Below are positions 1-9,995 of a stretch of 64,000 nt of DNA, in pieces. The notes under the pieces are model-generated. The model worked only from the letters and a program-made list of their open reading frames with translations, had not been told where the DNA came from and did not search any database. The stretch comes from Arctopsyche grandis (lineage: Eukaryota; Arthropoda; Insecta; Trichoptera; Hydropsychidae), in the NCBI RefSeq assembly GCF_051622035.1, contig NC_135355.1, forward strand, positions 42,077,486-42,141,485, in the 5' to 3' direction. The translations under genes and the position numbers were made by a program. Every line of letters begins with the position of its first letter. Within the stretch, counting starts at the first letter, position 1.

Positions 1-1494
1 AGAATAGAAAATGAACCCCTTTATTAGATTCTTCCATAGAACTTATCCAAAGTGATTTTGAAAGTGTTTGAAGATGACTCTTTTCCCATTTTGAGGATCT
101 CGAAGAAAAACATATTTTTTTTTAAAATAAAAATTTATTTATTAAACTAATATTTACAATGTTTATGAATTATACTCGGGCACTGGTACTTAACATATAT
201 GTACAAAATACAAATAAAATATTCGACCTAAAATTTAATACCCGACACCTGCGTACGATTCAAAAGTTTTATCATTCAACATTTCATGAAGACCTTGCTT
301 GCAAAAAATAAAAAAAACATTATTTTTTACATTAAGCACAATATTTACACAAACGAGAATCAATAATATAAAAGAAACTGAAACTTTCTTTAAAAAAACA
401 ACGATAACAAAAAAAGTAAACGTATTTATAGAAATATATTTATTTGTACACAGCTTTGCAAATACTCGGCGAGAAAAATAAAATAAAACACAACAAACCA
501 ACATCGAAGAATACTTTTAAGCCGACAATTATAAGGTATACGCTTACTTTAATGAAAATGAACAAACATATGATAATAGACCCGTTCAAATGAGTAATAA
601 ATAATGAGATAAGGAATCCATTCGGTTTGGTGTTATAATTCATTTATCATCGACAAACGGTTCGGACAGAATTAATGCTTGTAAAAATAGAATGAATACA
701 AATCAAAAACTAACAGTATATGAACACGAGAAATTAGTTTTATTTCATTGAAATTACATTTATGGAAGTGCTGGCATCATTTCATAACTGCAATAAGGAA
801 CGTGTAAATATAATATAATTAAAGCAATTTATTTCATTAAAATTAAAATGATTTAGTAAGTGTTAGACAAAAACGTTTCAGACTAGAATAGAATGACATA
901 AGATAAATTAAACATACATATAAGAAAACTTTCAAATATAAATAATCAATATATACGTATATATGGCAAAGTATATACATATGTATGTTAAGAAAATTAG
1001 TCCAAAAAAAAATCACATAAAATAAAGTAATGAAATGAGCACCAATTACTCGGCTATTATGAAATATTGCAATATACTATATGTAAATATATTTATACGT
1101 GCAAAAATGAACAGTTTAAGATTATTGCTTGACATTTCTCTTAAATGAGACATTCTTAAAAAAACTACGACACATAAATCCAGTAGAAAATTTGGTGCGG
1201 GCTTTGAACAGTTCATTTTGCTTTTATATATATATATATATGTATGTATAACAATATTTATCACATTTTTCAAAACGAAAAAATGTCATCGCACAGTAAC
1301 AAAACAAATCACGGATCCATGCAACATTCCACACCCACCAACAGTATTAAAATTCAGTTAAATTGATGACAGTCCTCGAGTCTTCACAGCCTCTAAATGC
1401 TTAGACACTAAGCTGATTTTTCTTTAAAAATAACTTCTATGTCAGGATGCAATTGTCTTTGAAAATTCTCACTAATTCACGCTAGGCAGAGCCG
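1..1494. other. AT-rich downstream flank of DNAJC3
   Basis: No gene is supported here. The stretch lies 3' of the DNAJC3 stop codon on the minus strand and probably contains its 3' UTR. AATAAA-like words readable on the minus strand lie near 829-834 and 135-150, but I cannot choose the true polyadenylation site. The only open frames are short and of low complexity. A short (TA)n run lies near 1226-1240. Confidence 0.5.
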
Positions 1495-4400
1495 TTAATT
1501 GAAATGGAATTTGAACTGGAATGGACTGCCGTAGTGGAAATGATGGAACGCATTTCCTTGAGGACCACTTCGGCCGGCTTCCGGATCCAGCGGATCGTCT
1601 CCAGCGTCAAACTGAGCTCGCTTCTCGGGGTCTGTTAAAACCTGAAATTCAATTAAAATGTACATTTACTAATAATACCAATAATCAGTTAAAGTGTGAA
1701 ATTAATTCGGATAAAAATATTCACTTCTTTTGCAGCGGCTATATCAATGAATCTACGCTCGGCGACTTTCTTCTCGTCTCCTTTGAAATTGTCTGGATGC
1801 CACTTTTGGGCGGCTTTCCTGTACGCCTTAACAATTTCTTGTTTTGTGGCTGACCTATGAATTGAAAACAAATATTAAAATAAAAATATCAAGATTACTA
1901 AGCTTTGTTATGTATAATTACATAACCTTTCAATTTGAAACTATTTATAATATATTGTTTTTCCATATTTTTACTAATCTTTTTAATACTAATAATAATA
2001 ATGCCAACTTTCATTTAATATTTTAACTTAAAAAGATGCGTATTTTATATCAATATATCAACCACCGAGTAAATATTAGTTTTTTTAGATTATATTATTT
2101 TCTTCCTAATAGAAACAGCCGTACGAAAAGTATTCTTTGGTACATTCTATATAGGCACATTTATATTTTTCGTAATGTTTATGTAGCCAACAAAATCTAT
2201 TCATATTATACAGCAGTACATGTCACCGAAACGTATCAAGCAAAACCAGTTTTCATCGGCTGTTAATACTATTTTATATGGAGTATTTTCTATTGAAACA
2301 TGTTTATTGGGATAGTGTTCTGGCCACACTATTTTTTATTTTCGTTTAACACGTTCAACCCTGGCCACGCGGATAGTGCTATAGCAGACTGTAATTTTAC
2401 AGTTCCACTTCATTGAGCACCCCAATACTAAAATTCCTATAAAGCTCTAAAGATTTAGGGACACGCGTAATTGGGTGTCGATACGCGTGACAGTGCCGCC
2501 ACACGGCCAAATGTATGAAATAATGCGCCGGGCTGAATGTGTTAAAACGTCGGTTTCATCGCTAACTCTCTGAACTCAGGTATACCTGTAAGAGGATATT
2601 TGTGTTCGAGCAAGGGTACGCGAGTTCGATTCCGAATGAATTTATACAAAGTTTAGGCTTTTTATTGATTCATTCATTATGTTCGGCTAGCGTTAGGACA
2701 CACACACACAGATCTTTATATATATATTATATTTTTTTCAATTTAAATAAGTAAATTCGCTTAAAATGTAATCGTTCAATTTGAATAAGAATATGTTGGT
2801 GCGGTTGAGAACACCTGTAATTTATACCAATTTAATAACATCCGCGATCTATACGATAAAAAGTACCATATACATCGATAAATATAATACAATAAAAAGT
2901 TACTTTTGCCATTAAAATAGGATAATTTAGGATTTTTGAACATTTTGTCGCGTGAACATTTTGTCGTTGAAACTTTTGGACTTGTACCAATTGTCGTTTA
3001 ACCATATAATATTATAGAAAATTATAAGAGAATAAATACCTCTTGACGTCAAGTATTTTATAATAATCTCTTTTTTCAGCTTGTTTCAACAGTTTTTGCG
3101 CTCTTTGAAGACCTTCTTTAGCCCTCGGACTATTTTCATCAACTCCCAACGCATCCTGATATTTATGAATGGCTGAAAGAACATTGAAAATTCACCATAA
3201 ATGAATTGCCAAAAAAAAAAAAAAAAAAAAAATGTAAATATATTAATATTGAAAGTACCCACCATCATCGTACATCTCGAGTCCGATCAAAGCTTCGGCT
3301 GTTTCACAATAAATATTCACATCCTTGAGTATATCCGTGGCTTCCCTGCAATGGGTGATTGCAGCCGTATACTGCTCGTCCTTATTACTGCACACGCACA
3401 GCAATCGTTTCGCTTCCCAGATCACCATCGAAGCATCGGTTTCGATCTTCACGATACGCTCCGCGTCCTCTATACACTGTTTATAGTCTTTCGAATCTAA
3501 ATTAGTTTGTGCGTCTGTTACGAACTTATCTACTTTTTTTATTTTCTTGTACAACGGGAAGCAGTCTTTGTTTTCGGGATCCAGTTTGAGACACTCGCGA
3601 ATTTCCTACAACATGATACCGTATTTGGTTAATACAGGTTATATTCCATACATAGTGCAATATCATTTGATTCGGATAAAATAAAATCTGCTTTTGCACT
3701 GCGAACTACAATAAGCTTTTTACTTTATCTATGTACATACGTAGTAACAATAGATGAAGTTTTGTTATCATGCGAAAATTCCAACTCGAGATTTTGACTG
3801 ATTCGAACTCGGAATCGATCACTGATCACGTTTTCATGATCTAAAAAAAATGTGTGTGTATTTTGGGGATTTTTTGAACACCATCAGTCCAATCGAACTG
3901 AAACTTATTATCAATTACTGAAATTCTTATCGATATGACGTAAATTTTTTTCAAATTTTTAAGTTGACCGGATATGGTACCTCTCCTTATATGTGTCCTC
4001 TTTTTTATGTTTTTGAATCCAATTATTTCCCAAACCGCTGACCGAATCTGACAAATTTTTTTACATGTAATAAAAATAATAATCTTTATAACTTTATATT
4101 TTTTAAATATTTTTATCTAAACCGGAAGTAGTACTTTAACTCTACAGAATCGAGGTTTTTTATATTTTTCTCAAGGAACCTTTTTGTTTATTGAACTGAA
4201 ATTTCATATCTAGAAGTTTAAGCTTAATACCAAGTTATGTATAAAATTTGGTAAGCATCCGTCGACCGGAAGTGGCAGTTTACTCTTGTTCGATTTTTCT
4301 TCCACCATTTTTTTCGACCCTTTAAACAAGTGTGCTCTTCACAAAAAAATTCAAGTATAATTAATTCTTGTATGAAAATGTGATGAAAATAATAAAAAAA

Positions 4401-7400
4401 AATCAATAAATTTAATAAACCGGAAGTGGGATTTCTTCCTCTTAGAAAAGTCAAAAATGTCGTGACCACGATTTTTTCCGCACCCCTGAACGTATCAAGC
4501 TGAAAATTCATATTTGTATTCTTTATGTACTAACTTAGAGCTGATAAGGTTTAGTTCAGAATTCGTAAACCGGAAGTATTTTTTTATTTTTAAACAGTAT
4601 TTCATCATTTTATTGTGACCTTTTAAATTATTTTTATTCCCTTGATATTTAATGTGTATAATAACTATAGTGATTTTAAGTAATAAAAAAATTTCGAACA
4701 AAATTCATCAACCGGAAGTTTAATCTTGTGTAAGTTTCCTTACATTTGCATCGATGAGTGAATGTGTAAATATGTTTAGCTATCGAATTTTGTTTCGTGA
4801 CCTTTTTATATTCCTCAAATAAATAGATAAAGTCAAGGGTTGGTCACATCCGAATTTTTAGACATTTTCATACCTTCAAAGAATCGGCTACGTGTCCCAA
4901 ATTGGAATAGAGAAGACTTGCTAGTCTAAAATATCCACTAGTCGAATCTTGCTGCAGTCGGTTTACAGATCGAATATCTGAAACGGCAGCTGAAATATCA
5001 CCCTGAAACATTTCACAAGTTATAATTCAACCACACTGGAATAGTTAAACGAGCATCATAAACCGGTACAAAGTTATTACTTGTGCAATGTAGCATTCGG
5101 CTCGGAGCTGCCTCATAGTGGAAGACCACGGACAGACTTCTAAGATTCTCTGGACGAGGTCGATAGACGCTGCAAAGTCCTGTCCGCGATAATAAGCTTC
5201 GGCTAATAGCATATCTTCCGTCAGATCGGGAATGCGGTGATACATCTGACTCGCCTCATCGTTGTCCGGTTCGATGGTGAGCTAAAAGTCCAGTACCTGA
5301 TTTGTACTTGTTTGGTTTTGAATTAATTCAAAAGTTCTGCAGAACGGTTATAACTTACGACGTTGTAAAAATCGTCCGACGCCTCGGACAGCTGTGCGAG
5401 TTTCAGATTGACGATGCCTCGTTGCAACCTGGCTGATGTGAAGTCCGGCTTCATCTCCAGCACTTTAGTGAAGTCCGACAGAGCGAATTTCGCTTTGCCT
5501 AGAGCAAAATACACCGTTCCTCTTTTGTAGTATGTGAGATAGTTACCGGAATCGCCCTCTGTCATAAGAATATTTAGTTATTTATTCGTTTGCTGTTTTT
5601 TTGTATTTTTCTTTTTGCTGTTTGTGTAAAATACTTACCGACTGCTGCATGATAATGCGTCAAAGCATCAGACAATTGGCCTCTGGCGAGGAAATCTTTT
5701 CCTAATTCTAGATGTCTATTTACTTCTGCTATTGTCGTCGCTTCTGCAACTGTAAGATTAAAAAAAAGAGCATTTTAAGAATGTAAAAAAAAGTGCAACA
5801 GCTCAATTTTTATTTTATCAAGGTCAAATAACCAGCAGAATAGACTAGTGGTTAGCATATAACGCTTTGAACAGAGTGGTCACGGGTTCGAGTCCCGCTG
5901 CTGGCCAGACTTTGGATTTGTGACTCCAGGTCGATCGCTTCCTATCAGTGTTTGCCAATTTATCTGATTTTCATTGAAACGGTTCCTGCAAAAGGCATGC
6001 CAGTCCTATCTCTCTCGCAAAAATTCGAGCTATTCAGCATCTCGATTTTTCGCTTGTTTGAATAAATGCTGCAATTTTCTCCATAGATGTCTCTGAGAGA
6101 AAGGTCTATGAATAAACCTTTCTACATTTAACCAGCAGAATTAACCAGTGGTTAGCATATAATGCTTTGAACAGAGTGGTCACGGGTTCAAATGCCACTG
6201 ATTTCTGGTGGTCAGACCTTGGATTTGTGACTCCAGGTCGATCGTTTCCTATCAGAGTTTGGATCAAATTGGCATCCCAGTCCTATCTGTCTTGCAAAAA
6301 TTCGAGCTATACAGCATCTCGATTTGTATAAATGCTGCAAATTTCTCCATAGATGTCTCTGAGAGAAAGGTCATGAATAGAAATTTCTACATTTAAACCA
6401 GTAGAATAGACTAGTGTTTAGCATATAATGCTTTGAGCAAACTGGTCACGGATTCAAATCCCACTGGTGACTCCAGGACGATTATTTCCTACCAGAGTTT
6501 GCCAATTTATCTGATTTTCATAGAAACGGTTCCAAAAAATTGACAACTTTACTCATTTTCTCGCAAAATCTCGAGTTTTCAGCAATCTCGAATTTTGATG
6601 AATTGTATAAAATGCTACTAATTTACAACTTTGACCATAGATGTCCCTGTGGATGTTAATTGATATGTACATATTTATTGAATGTCACTGAATTGTATAA
6701 AATGCTGCAAATTTATAAATTTGACCATAAATGACGGGCTGAAAACCAGACGGGTACAAGTGACATTTTTAAAAAAATCTGGTTTAAGTGCTAAAATAAT
6801 AGCATATATGAAATGCTATTATTTTAGCACTTAAACCAGCTTTTTTTTAAAAATGTCACTTGTACCAGTCTGGTTTTCAGCCCGTCACATGTGGCTTTGT
6901 GGATAGTAATTGATATGTATTTATGTACTTTGTATAATATTAATAATATTTGTATCAAATGTACAATATTTCTGGTCAGGAAGGGGCATTTGGGTTACCA
7001 GTAAGGTCTTCCTGGTATAAATTAAAAATAAAATAAATGTTTTTAATAAATAAATAATTACCATATTTTTGCAAATGATTTTTGTAGTATTACATATTTT
7101 ATTTTTAAGTTTTTATTTGTATTAAAAATAAATTAAGTGACTTTTTTTTTTTTTGAATAATTAAATAATAAAATTAATTTAATATTCATTAGAAAAAAAA
7201 CAGCAGATTTTTATAAAAATTAAATTTTAAATACTTTCGAATCGAAGATTATTTATTAGTATTTTTTTGTGCAATTTAATAATCTCATTTTGAAATGTAA
7301 GTAGGCATAAAATTTATAGCCTATTGAATTGAACAGCAATAAACTTGAATTATTATAAAAAGCAACAATGATTAATAGCTTTGAATGTTTTCAAACGAGA

Positions 7401-7533
7401 GAATTTATTTACACGTTTAAAATGTTAAAACTATACGGCAAGCAAAAAAATATCAAAAATGCATAAATAGATAACTTATTGTATCGATTCATTGTTCGAT
7501 CGACACGGCAGATAAGACTCGAATGTAAATGAA

Positions 7534-7578
<45 letters not shown>

Positions 7579-7995
7579 AAAAATTCATAATGCGCATGTT
7601 GTTAATAAAAATTCACCTTCTTTATCAGTCGCACTGATAATAAACATCAAACATTAAAAGTGGCGAATGGTGCAAAAACAAATCAAATATAGACGAAAAA
7701 AAATGTCCGGCTAATCTAATAATGAGACTTATGTACGTGTAGGTAAAAGTACCGAAACATATACACGCGTAATATAATGCAATTAACAGAGCGGAATTTG
7801 CGAATTGTAAAAATGCCAGGTGGCGATGGGTATGGGTTACGTGTATGAGTTGTTGGTGTTGATGTGGAGTGAAGTGAAGATACCTTCGAGCAGGTCCAGC
7901 AGATCCAGGAGTAGCAGGAGAGTTGCTGCCGTCCTCAGCCTTCGCCAAGTGCGGTGTTTCAGCCAGGACGAGTGCGAAGTTCGCGAAGACTCCAT
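1495..7995 (-). CDS. DNAJC3: DnaJ homolog subfamily C member 3 (P58IPK), 9 exons, complete
   Basis: Coding exons in transcript order are 7995-7884, 5749-5639, 5558-5359, 5281-5081, 5002-4874, 3605-3263, 3172-3040, 1854-1725 and 1641-1495. All junctions are GT-AG and phases agree, giving 1506 nt and 501 aa; vertebrate DNAJC3 is about 504 aa. The product is an ER-lumen co-chaperone: TPR repeats bind unfolded clients and the J domain stimulates BiP. Residues 1-39 form a signal peptide with basic residues and then a Leu-rich core. TPR repeats fill about 45-390. The J domain (about 400-468) has its HPD triad at 429-431. The tail ends in FQFKFHFN, like vertebrate orthologues. One oddity is Asp407 in 'YYKILDV', where Gly is usual. 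The start is the first ATG before the signal peptide; the same frame extends upstream only from a non-ATG codon. Intron 1 (2.1 kb) and intron 5 (1.27 kb) are repeat-rich. Confidence 0.96.
2277..2355. repeat. Short repeat shared with 63178-63256
   Basis: About 80 bp here, around 'tgtttattgggatagtgttc', recurs nearly unchanged inside the pogo-like element near 63178-63256. It abuts the TTAA-flanked element that starts at 2350. It is probably a fragment of a dispersed element; the class is not recognised. Confidence 0.6.
2350..2541. mobile_element. piggyBac-like MITE with TTAA duplication
   Basis: TTAA occurs at 2346-2349 and 2542-2545. Between them the ends form an imperfect inverted repeat: CACGTTCAACCCTGGC on the left and, reverse-complemented, CACATTCAGCCCGGC on the right. 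TTAA target duplication and a CCC-containing terminal repeat fit piggyBac-type non-autonomous elements. It has no coding capacity and lies in intron 7 of DNAJC3. Confidence 0.6.
3715..4850. repeat. Degenerate satellite of about 150-bp units marked by ACCGGAAGT
   Basis: In DNAJC3 intron 5 the word ACCGGA(A/T) recurs at 3967, 4131, 4265, 4419, 4569 and 4711, a mean spacing near 149 bp. It is surrounded by AT-rich sequence containing words such as 'gaactgaaatttcatat'. The left half (3715-4140) is clearly repeated at 37180-37690, with shorter pieces at 28990-29290 and 52120-52345. It is non-coding and the family is not recognised. Confidence 0.65.
5831..7015 (+). repeat. Cluster of three tRNA-derived SINE copies
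   Basis: Three related copies start at 5831, 6131 and about 6397 in DNAJC3 intron 1. Each has a tRNA-like head with an A-box region (TAGACTAGTGGTTAGCATA) and a B box (GGTTCGAGTCC in the first copy). A shared body follows ('gtgactccaggtcgatcg', 'tttgccaatttatctg'). The third copy continues to a 3' hairpin tail at 6976-7015 and contains the palindrome at 6732-6887. Related copies lie at 37865-38290, 38900-39310, 40647-41060, 60438-60700 and 61105-61535. These are not functional tRNA genes, because no full cloverleaf follows. Confidence 0.75.
6732..6887. mobile_element. Near-perfect palindromic MITE
   Basis: The 156-bp segment folds on itself almost completely. It starts TGACGGGCTGAAAACCAGAC and ends with the inverse, with arms of about 75 bp and a tiny central loop (atatga). 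It interrupts the third SINE copy. The target duplication is unclear. The transcript would form a long hairpin. Confidence 0.7.
7016..7540. other. AT-rich intron 1 sequence, nothing recognised
   Basis: This is intron 1 of DNAJC3 between the SINE tail and the (TA)n tract. I see only low-complexity AT-rich sequence. Confidence 0.4.
7541..7575. repeat. (TA)n microsatellite
   Basis: This is an uninterrupted TA dinucleotide run of about 35 bp in intron 1 of DNAJC3. Confidence 0.9.
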
Positions 7996-8100
7996 GTCGA
8001 ATTCGGCCGCAGTACAAGACAGCACCGCGACTCGACAGCGCTGTCAAATGTCAACCGACGAGTTGTCAACGAACGATGAATGGACCCCCTCCCGACCGCT

Positions 8101-8130
8101 GCCCCGCACCCCGCACCCCGCACCCCGCAC
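8101..8130. repeat. GCACCCC short tandem repeat
   Basis: About four tandem CGCACCC units lie in the GC-rich 5' flank of DNAJC3, between its ATG and the ER-stress element. The tract may fall in the 5' UTR or core promoter. Confidence 0.7.
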
Positions 8131-8140
8131 TGCAGCCCGC

Positions 8141-8165
8141 CGTGGTCGACTGCTATTGGTCCACG
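8141..8165 (-). promoter_or_regulatory. Composite ER-stress response element (ERSE plus ERSE-II)
   Basis: On the DNAJC3 strand the order is CGTGG, one base, CCAAT (8159-8155), nine bases, CCACG (8145-8141). CCAAT-N9-CCACG is the exact ERSE consensus bound by NF-Y with ATF6 or XBP1. The plus-strand 8155-8165 is the exact ERSE-II consensus ATTGG-N-CCACG. Both share a single CCAAT box. The element lies about 146-170 bp upstream of the DNAJC3 ATG, where such elements sit in unfolded-protein-response genes. Activity itself is inferred. Confidence 0.85.
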
Positions 8166-8426
8166 AGCTTTTCTAATGCCGCAACACCTAACACCGCCGA
8201 ATACGACCATCTTCCCGCCTCTTTTTTTCTCTCAATTTTACAACGGATCGACGCAAAAGTGGCCCAGCCCCCTTCATATCTACAGCGTAGGCGATTTGCA
8301 AACTTACGGTTAAACTATTTCCAAGGAAAACTTTCGGTTTAAGTAGGTTTGTCAGATTTCATGCAAGTCGAACCGGGACACCCCCCCCCCTAAAAAAAAT
8401 CAGATCTTTGACTTTTCTATAGGGGG

Positions 8427-9052
8427 TGTCCGAGCCAAAAACCCTCATGGCCGTTGGTTGTCCTCTTACGGCTTCGGCTTTTGTTTTCTCTCTTTTACTC
8501 TGATCATCTGTCAGTCGTGCTAGATTCTCCCGTGGGTCCGGCGCCGGTGATCCCGGCGCGGACCGCCAGATGCAGCGTCCCTCGTAAAAGCCGGCCTCGA
8601 ACTAAGGCAGGCTGGCCCCGTGATCCGCCCAAGCGATCACGGCGAGCGCTCATTGGCATCATATAAGCCCTCCGAGGAGTATGGCTTCTTCCATAGTCGT
8701 GCCTCACCGACTATACTCGACCACGTGTTCGACCCAAGCCTCGAACACGGCGAGCTCTCAGACGCTCGTGAGACTCCGACCGAGAAGGTCTTGGCGTGGC
8801 TGGTCTCTACCCTTCCTGACCAGCACAGCCTACTCAATCCACAGCCTCCGCCATAAAGGGGCACAGGCGCCGAGAAACTCCCCGGTGCGCCATCTATTCA
8901 TCAATAAAAACAAGATCATAACCGTTACTCTTTTGTATAATTCCCCCACCCCGCACCGTTCCAGAGCAAGCTGATCGAGACGACGACACACACACACAGC
9001 CGCTGGTCACCCATACATATACACACATTACAGCTGCTGCAGCTATCGTTCA
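8427..9052 (+). mobile_element. Probable solo LTR
   Basis: The segment begins TGTCC and ends GTTCA, so it has TG...CA termini. It is flanked on both sides by GGGGG (8422-8426 and 9053-9057), a possible 5-bp target duplication. Inside are a TATA-like box (catataag, about 8659) and an AATAAA signal near 8903, in the order expected of an LTR. It is GC-richer than its surroundings and has no coding frame of note. The G-rich flanks make the duplication less certain. A partner LTR was not found. Confidence 0.55.
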
Positions 9053-9065
9053 GGGGGGTTGAAGG

Positions 9066-9940
9066 TATGGGGATCTAGTCTTGTTGTGAAGGTCTTCTTC
9101 ACCACCAGTCCGCCATGTATTATAGACAGGTTCGTCTGTGTTCGATATTAAATACAGCTATGTTCAATATGGTATTTATTTGGTAGTAACACGTATACAC
9201 AAGTATGATTAATTGTTGGCAAAAGTTTGTCGTTCAGCGGTCTCTGGATATGGTAGAGTGTCGCTGGCTCGGCATTCAGCTATGTTCGGCAAGTCGCTGG
9301 ATATGGTAGAGTGTCGCTGGCTCGGCGTTCAGCTATGTTCGGCAAGTCGCTGGATATGGTAGAGTGTCGCTGGCTCGTTGTTCTTCCAAGTCCGCGTAGT
9401 GAAGTGGTGGCTGGTCAGGAGCTGGATGTTGACTGGTCTGCTGCTGTGTGTCGACTGGCGTTGTTTGCGTTGTACCTCCTTTTATATGGTTTCTGGAATG
9501 CTTGGTGGAAGTGGTTATTGACGCGTACGAGAGGAATTTTGTTTTCGTCGAGGCGTCGAATTTTCTGGAATGCTTGATGGAAGTGGTCGTATGAGCATTT
9601 AGTTTATTGATGCGTACGAGAGGAATTTTGTTTTCGTCGAGGCGTCGAATTTTCTGGAATGCTTGATGGAAGTGGTCGTACGAGCATTTAGTTTATTGAT
9701 GCGTACGAGAGGAATTTTGTTTTCGTCGAGGCGTCGAATTTTCTGGAATGCTTGATGGAAGTGGTCGTACGAGCATTTAGTTTATTGATGCGTACGAGAG
9801 GAATTTTGTTTTCGTCGAGGCGTCGAATTTTCTGGAATGCTTGATGGAAGTGGTCGTACGAGCATTTAGTTTATTGTTGCGGAATATTCTCGAAGGATTT
9901 TGGCATCGTTCCGCTTGGTGAATGTGACGAGATTCCCACA
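9066..9940 (-). repeat. 3' LTR of the gypsy element (875 bp)
   Basis: In sense it starts TGTGGGAATC and ends GATCCCCATA. Its sequence repeats at 14479-15425. Internally it holds about four tandem 89-bp units (gcgtacgagaggaattttg...) and about 2.5 copies of a unit of roughly 57 bp built on 'ggatatggtagagtgtcgct' near 9231-9380. Its 72-bp length deficit against the other LTR equals one shortened tandem unit. Confidence 0.95.
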
Positions 9941-9995
9941 TGGCTCTCTGGTGAGCGTTAGCGATGTGTGTGGATTTGTGGGTATCTTGATATGT

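Noticed and set aside
5831..5915. Possible tRNA gene
   Set aside because: A- and B-box-like words are present, but no acceptor stem or full cloverleaf; repeated copies with a shared body show that it is a SINE.
8454..8974. Overlapping frames suggesting a gene divergent from DNAJC3
   Set aside because: Open frames on both strands result from high GC in the probable solo LTR; none has a domain or splice support.
9311..9577. 88-codon plus-strand frame present in both LTRs (also 14724-14990)
   Set aside because: It lies within the LTR tandem repeats, opposite to the element's sense, and is duplicated only because the LTRs are.
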